From positions 1-6,998 of the forward strand of contig JAITBO010000303.1 of NCBI GenBank assembly GCA_031283505.1: DNA of 6,998 nucleotides, given 5' to 3'. Source of the stretch: Treponema sp. (GTDB lineage Bacteria > Spirochaetota > Spirochaetia > Treponematales > Breznakiellaceae). The position numbers and the translations under genes are program-made. Below the pieces are notes generated by a model, which made no database searches, was not told the origin of the DNA, and was given only the letters and a program-made list of their open reading frames with translations. Shown here in pieces: positions 1 to 6,321 of the stretch; the stretch's first letter is position 1, and each line of letters begins with the position of its first letter.

Positions 1-1
1 G

Positions 2-118
2 TGGGCTCTTTTTCCCTACAGCAACGGCTTCTTTCAGGCAGGTCTGGCGGCCCAGCTTCCCCTTGACAAGGCTGATCTCGTTTTCTCCGTTCCCCTCGTT
101 CTTCAGTACTCGTTCTAA
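2..118 (+). CDS. C-terminal end of a probable outer-membrane beta-barrel protein (5' end outside window)
   Basis: Reading from base 2 gives 38 codons and a TAA stop at 116-118; the gene begins before the window. The visible peptide starts WALFPYSNGFFQAGLAA and ends LVFSVPLVLQYSF. The alternation of hydrophobic and polar residues and the terminal phenylalanine, with aromatic or hydrophobic residues at spaced positions before it, match the C-terminal beta-signal that the BAM machinery recognises in outer-membrane barrels (family knowledge). The end is followed within 30 bp by a strong intrinsic terminator, which supports it as a true gene end. The protein family cannot be named from this fragment. 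It could instead be a different exported beta-rich protein. Confidence 0.6.
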   Translation, partial: WALFPYSNGFFQAGLAAQLPLDKADLVFSVPLVLQYSF

Positions 119-146
119 CCGGACATTTGTCTTGTAGCAAAACTTC

Positions 147-177
147 GGGGTCATGCAGACGCATGGCCCCCTTTTTT
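147..177 (+). terminator. Strong rho-independent terminator after the barrel gene
   Basis: Arms 147-156 (GGGGTCATGC) and 161-170 (GCATGGCCCC) pair over 10 bp with a single G-T wobble, around the four-base loop AGAC. After one C comes a run of six T (172-177). This is a textbook intrinsic terminator. It lies 28 bp past the upstream stop codon, so it most likely ends that transcript. Its T-run ends directly before the ribosome binding site of the next gene. Confidence 0.85.
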
Positions 178-189
178 AGGCGGTTCCCC

Positions 190-864
190 GTGAAGCGTTT
201 AGTACCCTTCTTTTCTGTTTTTATCCTGTTTTTAACGGTCTCCTGTACGACAACTCCCCAGCGGAATGATTACATGACCGCGGACATAGACCCCATAGAA
301 GCGGGGACGATAACCGCCGGCCTGCCGGCTTTTCTTACCAACCGCCTGCGGCAGGTGGAAATCCTGGTAACCTACCATCCCCGTACCGACACCGTGGTAT
401 TTCAGTTCCCCTATCAACTGGTTACGTACCGCCAACACTGGAACACCGTCAACCGCGAAACCCTCCTTGCGGCCATATCCCGGTATCAGAGCGACTTTGC
501 CGCCAAATCCCTCTCCATCATGAGCCGCAGCAAAATGCGGCGGGCCTACGGCGTTTTGGACTCCGTTACTGAATGGGGGACCTTTAAAATCATGATCAAT
601 TCCCGCGCCCGTCCCAAAGTCGAGCTGGGCTATGCCTTTGAACAGAACAGTCCCTACTTCGTCATTACCCAGCGGGAAGCCAAAAACGAGAACGCCTCCG
701 GCGACAGCGGCGCCAATACTTCTCTTAGAGTCAGCCTCTATTTTACCCGCGCCCTGGCCGAAGACCTTGCCGCCGCTTTGGACCGCAGCCGCCTTCTTTC
801 CCTTCTGCCCGGCGGGAGGGCGCCGGAATCCGGCAGCGGAGAAGTGGCTCCCGACGAGTATTAG
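190..864 (+). CDS. Putative spirochaetal lipoprotein of unknown function
   Basis: The predicted product is 224 residues. From the GTG at 190 it begins VKRLVPFFSVFILFLTVSC: two basic residues, a hydrophobic core and a Cys at residue 19 in the context LTVSC. This fits signal peptidase II processing with the relaxed lipobox typical of spirochaetes, so the product is probably a membrane-anchored lipoprotein. I chose GTG190 because an SD-like AGGCGG (178-183) lies 6 bp upstream and the signal peptide then has standard length. An in-frame ATG at 163 would add MAPFFRRFP but lies inside the terminator hairpin with no good ribosome binding site; a TTG at 127 is less likely still. The mature part (about residues 20-205) is mixed alpha/beta with strand-like stretches such as EILVTYH and TVVFQFPYQLVTY. 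It ends in a Gly/Pro/Glu-rich tail. No domain is recognised and the function is unknown. No classical terminator follows, only small palindromes. Confidence 0.75.
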   Translation: MKRLVPFFSVFILFLTVSCTTTPQRNDYMTADIDPIEAGTITAGLPAFLTNRLRQVEILVTYHPRTDTVVFQFPYQLVTYRQHWNTVNRETLLAAISRYQSDFAAKSLSIMSRSKMRRAYGVLDSVTEWGTFKIMINSRARPKVELGYAFEQNSPYFVITQREAKNENASGDSGANTSLRVSLYFTRALAEDLAAALDRSRLLSLLPGGRAPESGSGEVAPDEY

Positions 865-870
865 TGGAAG

Positions 871-883
871 CTGTTCCAAAACT
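871..883 (+). repeat. Left copy of 13-bp direct repeat CTGTTCCAAAACT
   Basis: This 13-mer recurs identically and in the same orientation at 1182-1194. The two copies bound the tRNA and palindrome island. Here its last seven bases also form the left arm of the first hairpin (877-892). At the right copy the complementary arm is missing. Confidence 0.75.
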
Positions 884-1006
884 TTAGTTTTGCGGACTCT
901 TGAGCCTACGGCTCTTGCAGTTTTTCAGGCTTTCAGCCGCGAACCAAAGGTTCGACAAAACTGCAAATTTCAAGGCTGCTTTCCCAAAACTGAAGTTTTG
1001 GAAAGC
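871..1006. repeat. Mosaic of short palindromic modules between the lipoprotein gene and the tRNA
   Basis: At least four perfect small hairpins lie in tandem. CAAAACT/AGTTTTG is at 877-883 and 886-892. GAGCC-TAC-GGCTC is at 902-914. CGAACC-AAA-GGTTCG is at 940-954. CCAAAACT-GA-AGTTTTGG is at 984-1001 and extends with one bulged C to about 979-1005. A longer pair, GCAGTTTT (917-924) with AAAACTGC (957-964), encloses the third hairpin. None is followed by a T-run, so these are not ordinary terminators. The layout resembles dispersed intergenic palindromic repeats, but copy number elsewhere in the genome cannot be seen here. Confidence 0.7.
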
Positions 1007-1011
1007 CTCTC

Positions 1012-1041
1012 TTGACAGAAGAATTTTATTTCCGGTATAGT
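1012..1041 (+). promoter_or_regulatory. Sigma-70-type promoter of the tRNA-Gly gene
   Basis: A perfect -35 box TTGACA (1012-1017) is followed after 18 bp by a -10 box TATAGT (1036-1041). Transcription would start around 1048-1050, at or just before the first base of the tRNA (1051), so the precursor has almost no 5' leader. The near-consensus boxes fit a strongly expressed stable RNA gene. Confidence 0.8.
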
Positions 1042-1050
1042 AAACGAACT

Positions 1051-1122
1051 GCGGCTGTCGTATAACGGCTATTACCCCAGCCTTCCAAGCTGGAGACGAG
1101 GGTTCGACTCCCTTCAGCCGCT
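1051..1122 (+). tRNA. tRNA-Gly, anticodon TCC
   Basis: A full cloverleaf can be drawn. The acceptor stem GCGGCTG (1051-1057) pairs perfectly with CAGCCGC (1115-1121), with discriminator T at 1122. The D arm is 1060-1075. The anticodon stem CCAGC/GCTGG (1077-1081, 1089-1093) carries loop CTTCCAA with anticodon TCC at 1084-1086. The T stem GAGGG/CCCTT (1098-1102, 1110-1114) ends in one G-T wobble and has loop TTCGACT. The 3' CCA is not encoded (GCG follows) and must be added by the CCA-adding enzyme. This tRNA reads GGA and GGG codons. It appears to be a single-gene unit with its own promoter. Confidence 0.97.
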
Positions 1123-1138
1123 GCGTGTTTAATTCCAA

Positions 1139-1183
1139 GAGCCATAGGCTCAAGCCTATGGCTCAAGCCTATGGCTCAAGCCT
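1139..1183. repeat. 13-bp tandem and inverted repeat downstream of the tRNA
   Basis: The unit AGCCTATGGCTCA occurs at 1153-1165 and 1166-1178, and partially at 1179-1183, giving about 2.4 copies. The bases just before, 1139-1150 (GAGCCATAGGCT), are the exact reverse complement of 1153-1164, giving a 12-bp perfect inverted repeat with a two-base spacer. Each unit is also itself a small GAGCC-N3-GGCTC palindrome, related to the one at 902-914. In RNA it would be a very stable hairpin 17 bases after the tRNA. It might stop or protect the tRNA transcript, but there is no T-run. Confidence 0.8.
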
Positions 1184-1194
1184 GTTCCAAAACT
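1182..1194 (+). repeat. Right copy of 13-bp direct repeat CTGTTCCAAAACT
   Basis: This is identical to 871-883 in the same orientation, 311 bp downstream, and closes the repeat island around the tRNA-Gly gene. No complementary AGTTTTG arm follows this copy. Confidence 0.75.
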
Positions 1195-1346
1195 AATTAG
1201 CCGCCTTTTCCGCCCCAAGCTAAAGCGTCCCGCCCGGTGTTTCCGGGTTTGCCCCAATGACCGCTGACATCACGCGCCGCTCTAGGTGCCGTGCCGTATT
1301 CAGTTTTCTGTAAATATCTTGCATAAACAACCATTTTTTTTTAAAA
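1195..1346. other. Intergenic spacer without a gene
   Basis: I see no credible coding sequence or RNA gene. A short hairpin, CCCGG-TGTTT-CCGGG (1233-1247), is followed by TTT and could be a weak terminator for the tRNA transcript, but five base pairs and three T are little evidence. From about 1298 the base composition turns AT-rich, with an eight-to-nine-T tract at 1334-1342, and a candidate promoter for the following operon lies here. No sigma-54 (GG-N10-GC) site was found that could suggest NtrC control. Confidence 0.5.
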
Positions 1347-1347
1347 T
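1319..1347 (+). promoter_or_regulatory. Candidate promoter for the gltBD operon
   Basis: TTGCAT (1319-1324) and TAAAAT (1342-1347) are separated by 17 bp in an AT-rich tract, each with one or two mismatches to the sigma-70 boxes. This is the best promoter-like pair between the tRNA and gltB. If it is used, RNA would begin near 1354 and the leader of about 210 nt would contain nearly the whole inverted-repeat element that follows. The T-rich spacer makes chance matches likely, so this is tentative. Confidence 0.35.
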
Positions 1348-1529
1348 AACGTGAGTTCGATACTTTAAAAGAAGCGGTTTTAGGCGGGGGCGTTACGGGG
1401 GTGCAGCCCCCGTTGAGGGGGGAACGGAAGACTTGCTCCGGGCCGCAGGCTTTTCGTAAGTGAGATACGGAGCAAGGCTGTAGTTAGGGGGGAGGCTTCC
1501 CCCGCCTAAATATCATCGAACTCATGTTA
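1347..1529. repeat. MITE-like inverted-repeat element in the gltB upstream region
   Basis: The ends are TAACGTGAGTTCGAT (1347-1361) and ATCGAACTCATGTTA (1515-1529), complementary at 14 of 15 positions. A second, inner inverted repeat TTTAGGCGGGGG/CCCCCGCCTAAA (1379-1390, 1499-1510) is perfect over 12 bp. Nested inside are ACGGGGG/CCCCCGT (1395-1401, 1407-1413), CTTGCTCCG/CGGAGCAAG (1432-1440, 1468-1476) and GGGGGA-GGCT-TCCCCC (1488-1503). There is no internal open reading frame of note. At about 183 bp with terminal and nested inverted repeats, it resembles a non-autonomous miniature element or large palindromic repeat. A convincing target-site duplication is not visible; only TAA/TTAA-like flanks are seen. 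A structured regulatory leader is the alternative. Confidence 0.6.
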
Positions 1530-1550
1530 AGACGGATGGAATCCCTTGAG

Positions 1551-1559
1551 AGGAAGGAG
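1551..1559 (+). promoter_or_regulatory. Ribosome binding site of gltB
   Basis: AGGAAGGAG ends 5 bp before the ATG at 1565. It is a strong purine-rich Shine-Dalgarno and fixes the gltB start. The GTG at 1561 is out of frame and can be disregarded. Confidence 0.85.
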
Positions 1560-1564
1560 CGTGT

Positions 1565-4500
1565 ATGAAGGATCGTGAGGAGGGGGCCCATCAGTGTCCT
1601 CAGAATGGTTTATACCGGAAGGAATACGAACATGATTCTTGTGGTATAGGGTTTGTAGCGGATATTAAGGGCCGCCCTTCTCATGACATTTTAAAACGGG
1701 GACTTGAGGTGCTGGAGCGGATGGAGCACCGGGGCGCGGAAAGCGCGGACAATAAGACCGGCGACGGGTCGGGGGTACTCCTCAAGATACCTCATGGGTA
1801 CTACAAGACGCTGGTCCCCGGGCTTCCCGAAAGCGGACAGTACGGGACGGGGCTGGGGTTTTTTCCCGGCGGAAAACGGTCCGGGGAGTTGGCCGATGTT
1901 ATAACCCAAGCTGTCCACGAAACTGCCGATTCTCTGGGGCTTGGCGTGGCGGCCTTGCGGGATGTTCCTACCGACAACCGGGTGATTGGCCGTATGGCTG
2001 CCGCCTCGGAGCCTGTGGTAAAGCAGCTTTTTTTGACGCCCAAAGACGGGGAAACTCTAAAGGCCGCTTTCGGCGCGGAGGTTTCGGACCTGGAAATCAG
2101 GCTCTATATCTTCCGCAAAAAGCTGGAAAAGGTTCTGGCTGCCAGGGACGAACTGAAGGCCGCCAAAGCCAAAGCCTGCTTCCCCTCCCTTTCGTCCCGG
2201 ACCATAGTCTACAAGGGGATGCTCATGCCGAACCAGCTTAGGAATTATTATCCTGAGCTTCAGGATGAAAGGCTCGAAACCCCGGCGGCCTTGATCCATT
2301 CCCGCTTTTCTACCAACACCTTTCCGGATTGGCCGCTGGCCCAGCCTTTCCGTATTGTCTCCCACAACGGGGAGATCAACACCATCAAGGGTAACCGCTT
2401 CTGGATGGCCGCCAGGGAAGCCCTTATGTCCCATCCCCGCTGGGGCGGCGCGTTAAAAGATATTTTCCCGGTGATAGAGCCGGGCCGCAGCGATTCCGCC
2501 AGCTTCGACAATGCTCTGGAGTTCCTCGTGCTGTCGGGCCGCAGCCTTCCTCACGCCCTGATGATGCTCATTCCCGAATCGTGGAACGACAAGAATCCTA
2601 TATCCCCGGAACTTAAAGCCTTCTACGAATACCACGCCTGTATGATGGAGCCCTGGGACGGTCCGGCTTCTATGGTCTTTTGCGACGGACGTTATGTGGG
2701 GGGAACCCTGGACCGCAACGGTCTGAGGCCCTCCCGGTATACCATCACCAGGGACGATCTCATCGTCATGGCTTCGGAAACCGGGGTGCAGGACTTTAGA
2801 CCCGAAGATGTGCGGTACAAAGGCCGCCTTATGCCGGGCAAGCTGCTTCTGGTTGACCTTGTTGAAGGGAGGATCATCCCCGATGAAGAGGTAAAGGATG
2901 AGGTTTGCCGGGCCAAACCCTATGGCGAGTGGGTAGCCAGGCATATAGTTACCCTCAACCAGATCCCTGCCGTCTCGGATTCCGGCGAATATGATCATGG
3001 AGAGGAGGCCGAATCCAATGCCGGCGGTCCTCTGTCTGTTCCCCATACGCTTTTTATGGAGAACTCCCTGGGCTATTCCAGGGAGGATAGGGACCGGCTT
3101 CTCTTTGTCATGGCGGAGACCGGTCAGGAACCTACCAGTTCCATGGGAACCGACACCCCTATTGCCGTGTTCTCCGACAAGAGCCAGCGGGTCTACGCCT
3201 ACTTCAAACAGGTCTTCGCCCAAGTGACCAATCCGCCTATAGACTCCATCCGGGAAGACCTGGTTATGACGTTGACCAGTTTTACGGGCCCCCAGGGGAA
3301 TCTTCTTTCCGGTGACGAAATGAACTGCCGGCGCATCAAGGTCCTCAGTCCTATCCTTACTCCCTCTGAATTTGCACAGTTGAGGGCCATCAAGCCGGAG
3401 GTTTACCAATGGAAGTTTCTGGACGCCGTTTTTGAGGTTCCGGCCAAAGGCGGGGCGCCGGGTTCCCTGAAATCCGCCCTGGATCGCCTGGTCTCCGATG
3501 CGGTCGCTGCGGTGGAAGGGGGCGCTTCCTTCATCGTTCTCTCCGACCGGGGGGCCCTGGAACCGGAAGCGGGACGCTGCGCCGTGCCCGCGCTTTTGGC
3601 GGCTGGAGCCGTACATCACGGTCTTATCCGGTCAGGAAGCCGCATGAAGGTTTCGATTGTTGTGGAATCCGCCGAACCCAGGGAGATCATGCACTTCGCC
3701 CTTCTTTTTGGTTACGGCGCGGACTTGATAGTTCCCTACGGGGCTTTGTCCGCCATTAACCTTATCTGTCAGCGTTACGATGGGAACCGTCTTGGGTCCT
3801 ACCGGGATGCGGAAAAACGGTATATCAAGGGCCTCAGAAAGGCCATGCTCAAGGTTATATCCAAGATGGGAACCAGTACCCTCCGTTCCTATCGGGGCGC
3901 TCAAATTTTTGAGGCCCTGGGGCTTGGGCAGGAGGTGGTGGAGACCTGTTTCCGGGGCGCCGACAGCCGTATCGGTGGGGTAGGCTTTGCGGAGTTGGAG
4001 GCGGAAGCCTTGGCTCCTTATGAGGCCGCCCGGAAAGCCTGGAACCAGAGTTTTGGAAATTTGTGTTCCGGGGACGAAATTCCGGCTCACGAAATTCCGC
4101 CCGAAGCCTTCCTCCTCCGCGAGGACGGTCAGTACCGGTGGCGGAAGACGGGGGAACGCCATGCCTGGAATCCCGAAACCATCTACCTGCTTCAGTGGGC
4201 TGCCCGGAGCGGGGATTACGGCAAGTTCAAACAGTTCACCGCTGCGGCGGATGCTTTGAACCGGTCTCCCCATGTGATCCGGGGCCTTCTGGACTTCGCT
4301 CAGGACAAGGCCGCGCCCATTCCCATAGAGGAAGTGGAAAGTGTGGAAGAGATCATGAAGCGTTTTACCACCGGCGCCATGTCCTTTGGGTCTATCTCCA
4401 AAGAAGCCCACGAGACCATTGCCAAAGCGATGAATTCGATTCAAGGCCGGTCCAATTCCGGGGAAGGGGGGGAGAGTTCCGAACGGTTCCCGGTGCTAAA

Positions 4501-6298
4501 GGATGGTACGTGGCTCAGAAGCGCCATCAAGCAGGTGGCCTCCGGTCGTTTTGGGGTTACCAGCGAATACCTGGCCAACGCGGAAGAGATACAGATCAAA
4601 ATAGCCCAGGGAGCAAAGCCCGGCGAGGGAGGCCAGCTTCCGGGGCACAAGGTTGACGCCCTTATCGCAAGGACCCGGTATTCCACGCCGGGGGTAACTC
4701 TGATCAGCCCTCCTCCTCATCACGATATTTATTCTATTGAAGATTTGGCGGAACTCATCTTTGATCTGAAGAACGCCAATCCCCAGGCGCGGATCAGTGT
4801 CAAGCTGGTGTCCGAGACCGGGGTGGGAACCATTGCGGCGGGTGTCGCCAAAGCCCATGCAGATAGTATCCTGATTTCGGGTTACGACGGCGGTACCGGG
4901 GCCAGTCCCCAGAGCAGCATACGTCATGCCGGTCTTCCCTGGGAACTGGGCCTTTCCGAAACCCACCAGGTGCTGGTGCGGAACGGACTCCGGGGCCGGG
5001 TACGGCTCATGACCGACGGCCAACTCAAAACTGGCCGGGACATCGTTATCGCCGGTATGCTTGGGGCCGAGGAATTCGGGTTCGGCACTTCTACCCTCAT
5101 CGTCATGGGCTGCGTGATGATGCGCAAGTGTCACGAGAACACCTGTCCCATGGGTGTCGCCACCCAGGACCCGGAATTGCGGAAACGGTTCACCGGAAAG
5201 AGCGAATACCTTATCAACTTTTTCCGCTTCCTTGCACGGGAGACTCAGGAGATCATGGCCTCCCTGGGGTTCAGGCGTTTCGATGAACTCGTGGGGCATT
5301 CCGAATACCTAAGTGCGCGGCGGAGCGATAAGCCCAAGGCTGCCGGCGTCAATCTCTCCCGGATCCTCTGCAAGAGCGAAGGACCGGCGGATGTTCCCGG
5401 CGGAGATGCCTTGAGCTGCATCCAGCGGCAGGTGCACAAGATCGACAAGGTTTTGGACCGCGAACTCATCGAAAAGTGCCTTGCCGCCCTGGACAGGAAA
5501 ACCCCGACCGCCCTGGAATTTCCCATCCGCAACACCGACCGGGCCGTGGGAGCCATGCTCTCTTATGAGGTGTCCCGGCGTTTCGGCGGAAAGGGCCTCC
5601 CGGAAAATTTCGTCACCGTGGACTTCACCGGTTCCGCCGGCCAAAGTTTCGGCGCTTTTCTGGCAAAGGGCGTCAACTTCCGTCTTGCCGGGGACGCCAA
5701 CGACTACCTGGGCAAGGGACTTTCCGGTGGCCGCATCATCGTGGCCCCTCCCCCAGGTTCAACCTTTAAGACCAACGAGAATATCATCGTGGGAAATACG
5801 GTGCTTTACGGAGCGACTTCGGGTATGCTCTACGCCGCCGGGGTCGCCGGTGAGCGCTTCTGTGTGCGGAACTCCGGGGCCGTCGCGGTGGTGGAAGGGA
5901 CCGGGGATCACTGCGCCGAGTACATGACCGGCGGACGGGTCATCGTTTTGGGGAAGGTGGGCCGGAACTTTGCCGCCGGTATGTCCGGGGGTATAGCTTA
6001 TGTTCTGGATGTGACCGGCAATTTCGTATTCTTTCTGAACAAGGGGATGGTGGAACTTTCCGGACTGGATAACGAGGATGATGAGAATTTCGTCAAAGAG
6101 CAAATCGGAAATCATGTGTATTGGACCGGTTCTGTTTATGCCAAGGGAATCCTGGACGCCTGGGGGGACTACAAACCCAAATTCGTCAAGGTGCTTCCGG
6201 TGGAATACAAACGGGCCCTTGAAGAGATGAAGCTGGCGGAATTGGACCGGAGGCTCCGGGAGATCCGCGAACAGGAAGAAATCGCGGAACGGGTATAA
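1565..6298 (+). CDS. gltB: Glutamate synthase (NADPH) large (alpha) subunit
   Basis: This 1577-residue protein converts glutamine plus 2-oxoglutarate to two glutamates, using electrons supplied by GltD, in the cytoplasm. The first 25 residues look like the propeptide removed to expose Cys26, the N-terminal nucleophile of the class II glutamine amidotransferase domain (about 26-430). That domain also shows RFSTNTFP (near 247), HNGEINT (267-273) and DRNGLRPSR (383-391). A central domain spans roughly 500-790. The FMN-binding synthase domain (about 840-1230) contains TGAMSFGSIS (936-945), NSGEGG (964-969), KPGEGGQLPG (from 1018), SPPPHHDIYS (from 1048) and SGYDGGTGASP (from 1105). The [3Fe-4S] cluster cysteines are Cys1183, Cys1189 and Cys1194 (C-x5-C-x4-C). 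The C-terminal GXGXG beta-helix covers about 1350-1500. No key motif is missing. Length is slightly above the usual 1480-1530; part of this may be an acidic linker (SGEYDHGEEAESNAGG, 473-488) before the central domain. The gene is followed 23 bp later by gltD, as in a typical operon. Confidence 0.98.
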   Translation: MKDREEGAHQCPQNGLYRKEYEHDSCGIGFVADIKGRPSHDILKRGLEVLERMEHRGAESADNKTGDGSGVLLKIPHGYYKTLVPGLPESGQYGTGLGFFPGGKRSGELADVITQAVHETADSLGLGVAALRDVPTDNRVIGRMAAASEPVVKQLFLTPKDGETLKAAFGAEVSDLEIRLYIFRKKLEKVLAARDELKAAKAKACFPSLSSRTIVYKGMLMPNQLRNYYPELQDERLETPAALIHSRFSTNTFPDWPLAQPFRIVSHNGEINTIKGNRFWMAAREALMSHPRWGGALKDIFPVIEPGRSDSASFDNALEFLVLSGRSLPHALMMLIPESWNDKNPISPELKAFYEYHACMMEPWDGPASMVFCDGRYVGGTLDRNGLRPSRYTITRDDLIVMASETGVQDFRPEDVRYKGRLMPGKLLLVDLVEGRIIPDEEVKDEVCRAKPYGEWVARHIVTLNQIPAVSDSGEYDHGEEAESNAGGPLSVPHTLFMENSLGYSREDRDRLLFVMAETGQEPTSSMGTDTPIAVFSDKSQRVYAYFKQVFAQVTNPPIDSIREDLVMTLTSFTGPQGNLLSGDEMNCRRIKVLSPILTPSEFAQLRAIKPEVYQWKFLDAVFEVPAKGGAPGSLKSALDRLVSDAVAAVEGGASFIVLSDRGALEPEAGRCAVPALLAAGAVHHGLIRSGSRMKVSIVVESAEPREIMHFALLFGYGADLIVPYGALSAINLICQRYDGNRLGSYRDAEKRYIKGLRKAMLKVISKMGTSTLRSYRGAQIFEALGLGQEVVETCFRGADSRIGGVGFAELEAEALAPYEAARKAWNQSFGNLCSGDEIPAHEIPPEAFLLREDGQYRWRKTGERHAWNPETIYLLQWAARSGDYGKFKQFTAAADALNRSPHVIRGLLDFAQDKAAPIPIEEVESVEEIMKRFTTGAMSFGSISKEAHETIAKAMNSIQGRSNSGEGGESSERFPVLKDGTWLRSAIKQVASGRFGVTSEYLANAEEIQIKIAQGAKPGEGGQLPGHKVDALIARTRYSTPGVTLISPPPHHDIYSIEDLAELIFDLKNANPQARISVKLVSETGVGTIAAGVAKAHADSILISGYDGGTGASPQSSIRHAGLPWELGLSETHQVLVRNGLRGRVRLMTDGQLKTGRDIVIAGMLGAEEFGFGTSTLIVMGCVMMRKCHENTCPMGVATQDPELRKRFTGKSEYLINFFRFLARETQEIMASLGFRRFDELVGHSEYLSARRSDKPKAAGVNLSRILCKSEGPADVPGGDALSCIQRQVHKIDKVLDRELIEKCLAALDRKTPTALEFPIRNTDRAVGAMLSYEVSRRFGGKGLPENFVTVDFTGSAGQSFGAFLAKGVNFRLAGDANDYLGKGLSGGRIIVAPPPGSTFKTNENIIVGNTVLYGATSGMLYAAGVAGERFCVRNSGAVAVVEGTGDHCAEYMTGGRVIVLGKVGRNFAAGMSGGIAYVLDVTGNFVFFLNKGMVELSGLDNEDDENFVKEQIGNHVYWTGSVYAKGILDAWGDYKPKFVKVLPVEYKRALEEMKLAELDRRLREIREQEEIAERV

Positions 6299-6310
6299 AA
6301 ACAGGCGCGG

Positions 6311-6318
6311 AGAGGAAA
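6311..6318 (+). promoter_or_regulatory. Ribosome binding site of gltD
   Basis: AGAGGAAA lies just before the ATG at 6322, with the AGAGG core ending 6 bp upstream of it. It sits wholly in the 23-bp gap after the gltB stop codon. No promoter or terminator fits in this gap, so gltD should be translated from the gltB transcript. Confidence 0.75.
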
Positions 6319-6321
6319 TTT

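Noticed and set aside
63..91. TTGACA at 63-68 as a promoter for the lipoprotein gene
   Set aside because: There is no acceptable -10 box at 16-19 bp spacing, and the hexamer lies inside the coding sequence of the upstream gene.
632..1015. 127-codon plus-strand frame overlapping the lipoprotein gene and the repeats
   Set aside because: Its first half is an out-of-frame shadow of the lipoprotein gene, its second half translates palindromic repeats, and it has no signal of selection for protein.
884..1153. 89-codon minus-strand reading frame across the tRNA gene
   Set aside because: It runs antisense through the tRNA-Gly gene and the repeats; reading frames across tRNA genes of this kind are a common false gene call.
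871..1194. CRISPR array
   Set aside because: The repeats are short palindromes of differing sequence with no regular spacer length, and no cas gene is present.
1386..1492. Possible G-quadruplex from four G-runs (1386-1390, 1397-1401, 1417-1422, 1487-1492)
   Set aside because: The last run is more than 60 bases away and each G-run has a nearby C-run that would pair with it, so hairpins explain the tracts better.
2453..3619. 388-codon minus-strand reading frame inside gltB
   Set aside because: It is a complementary-strand shadow of a high-GC coding sequence with strong codon bias. The gltB frame shows conserved domains throughout, and the antisense product looks like no protein family.
3632..5299. 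Two further long minus-strand reading frames (270 and 267 codons) opposite gltB
   Set aside because: Same reason: opposite-strand openness follows from gltB codon use, and no convincing start site or family motif is seen.
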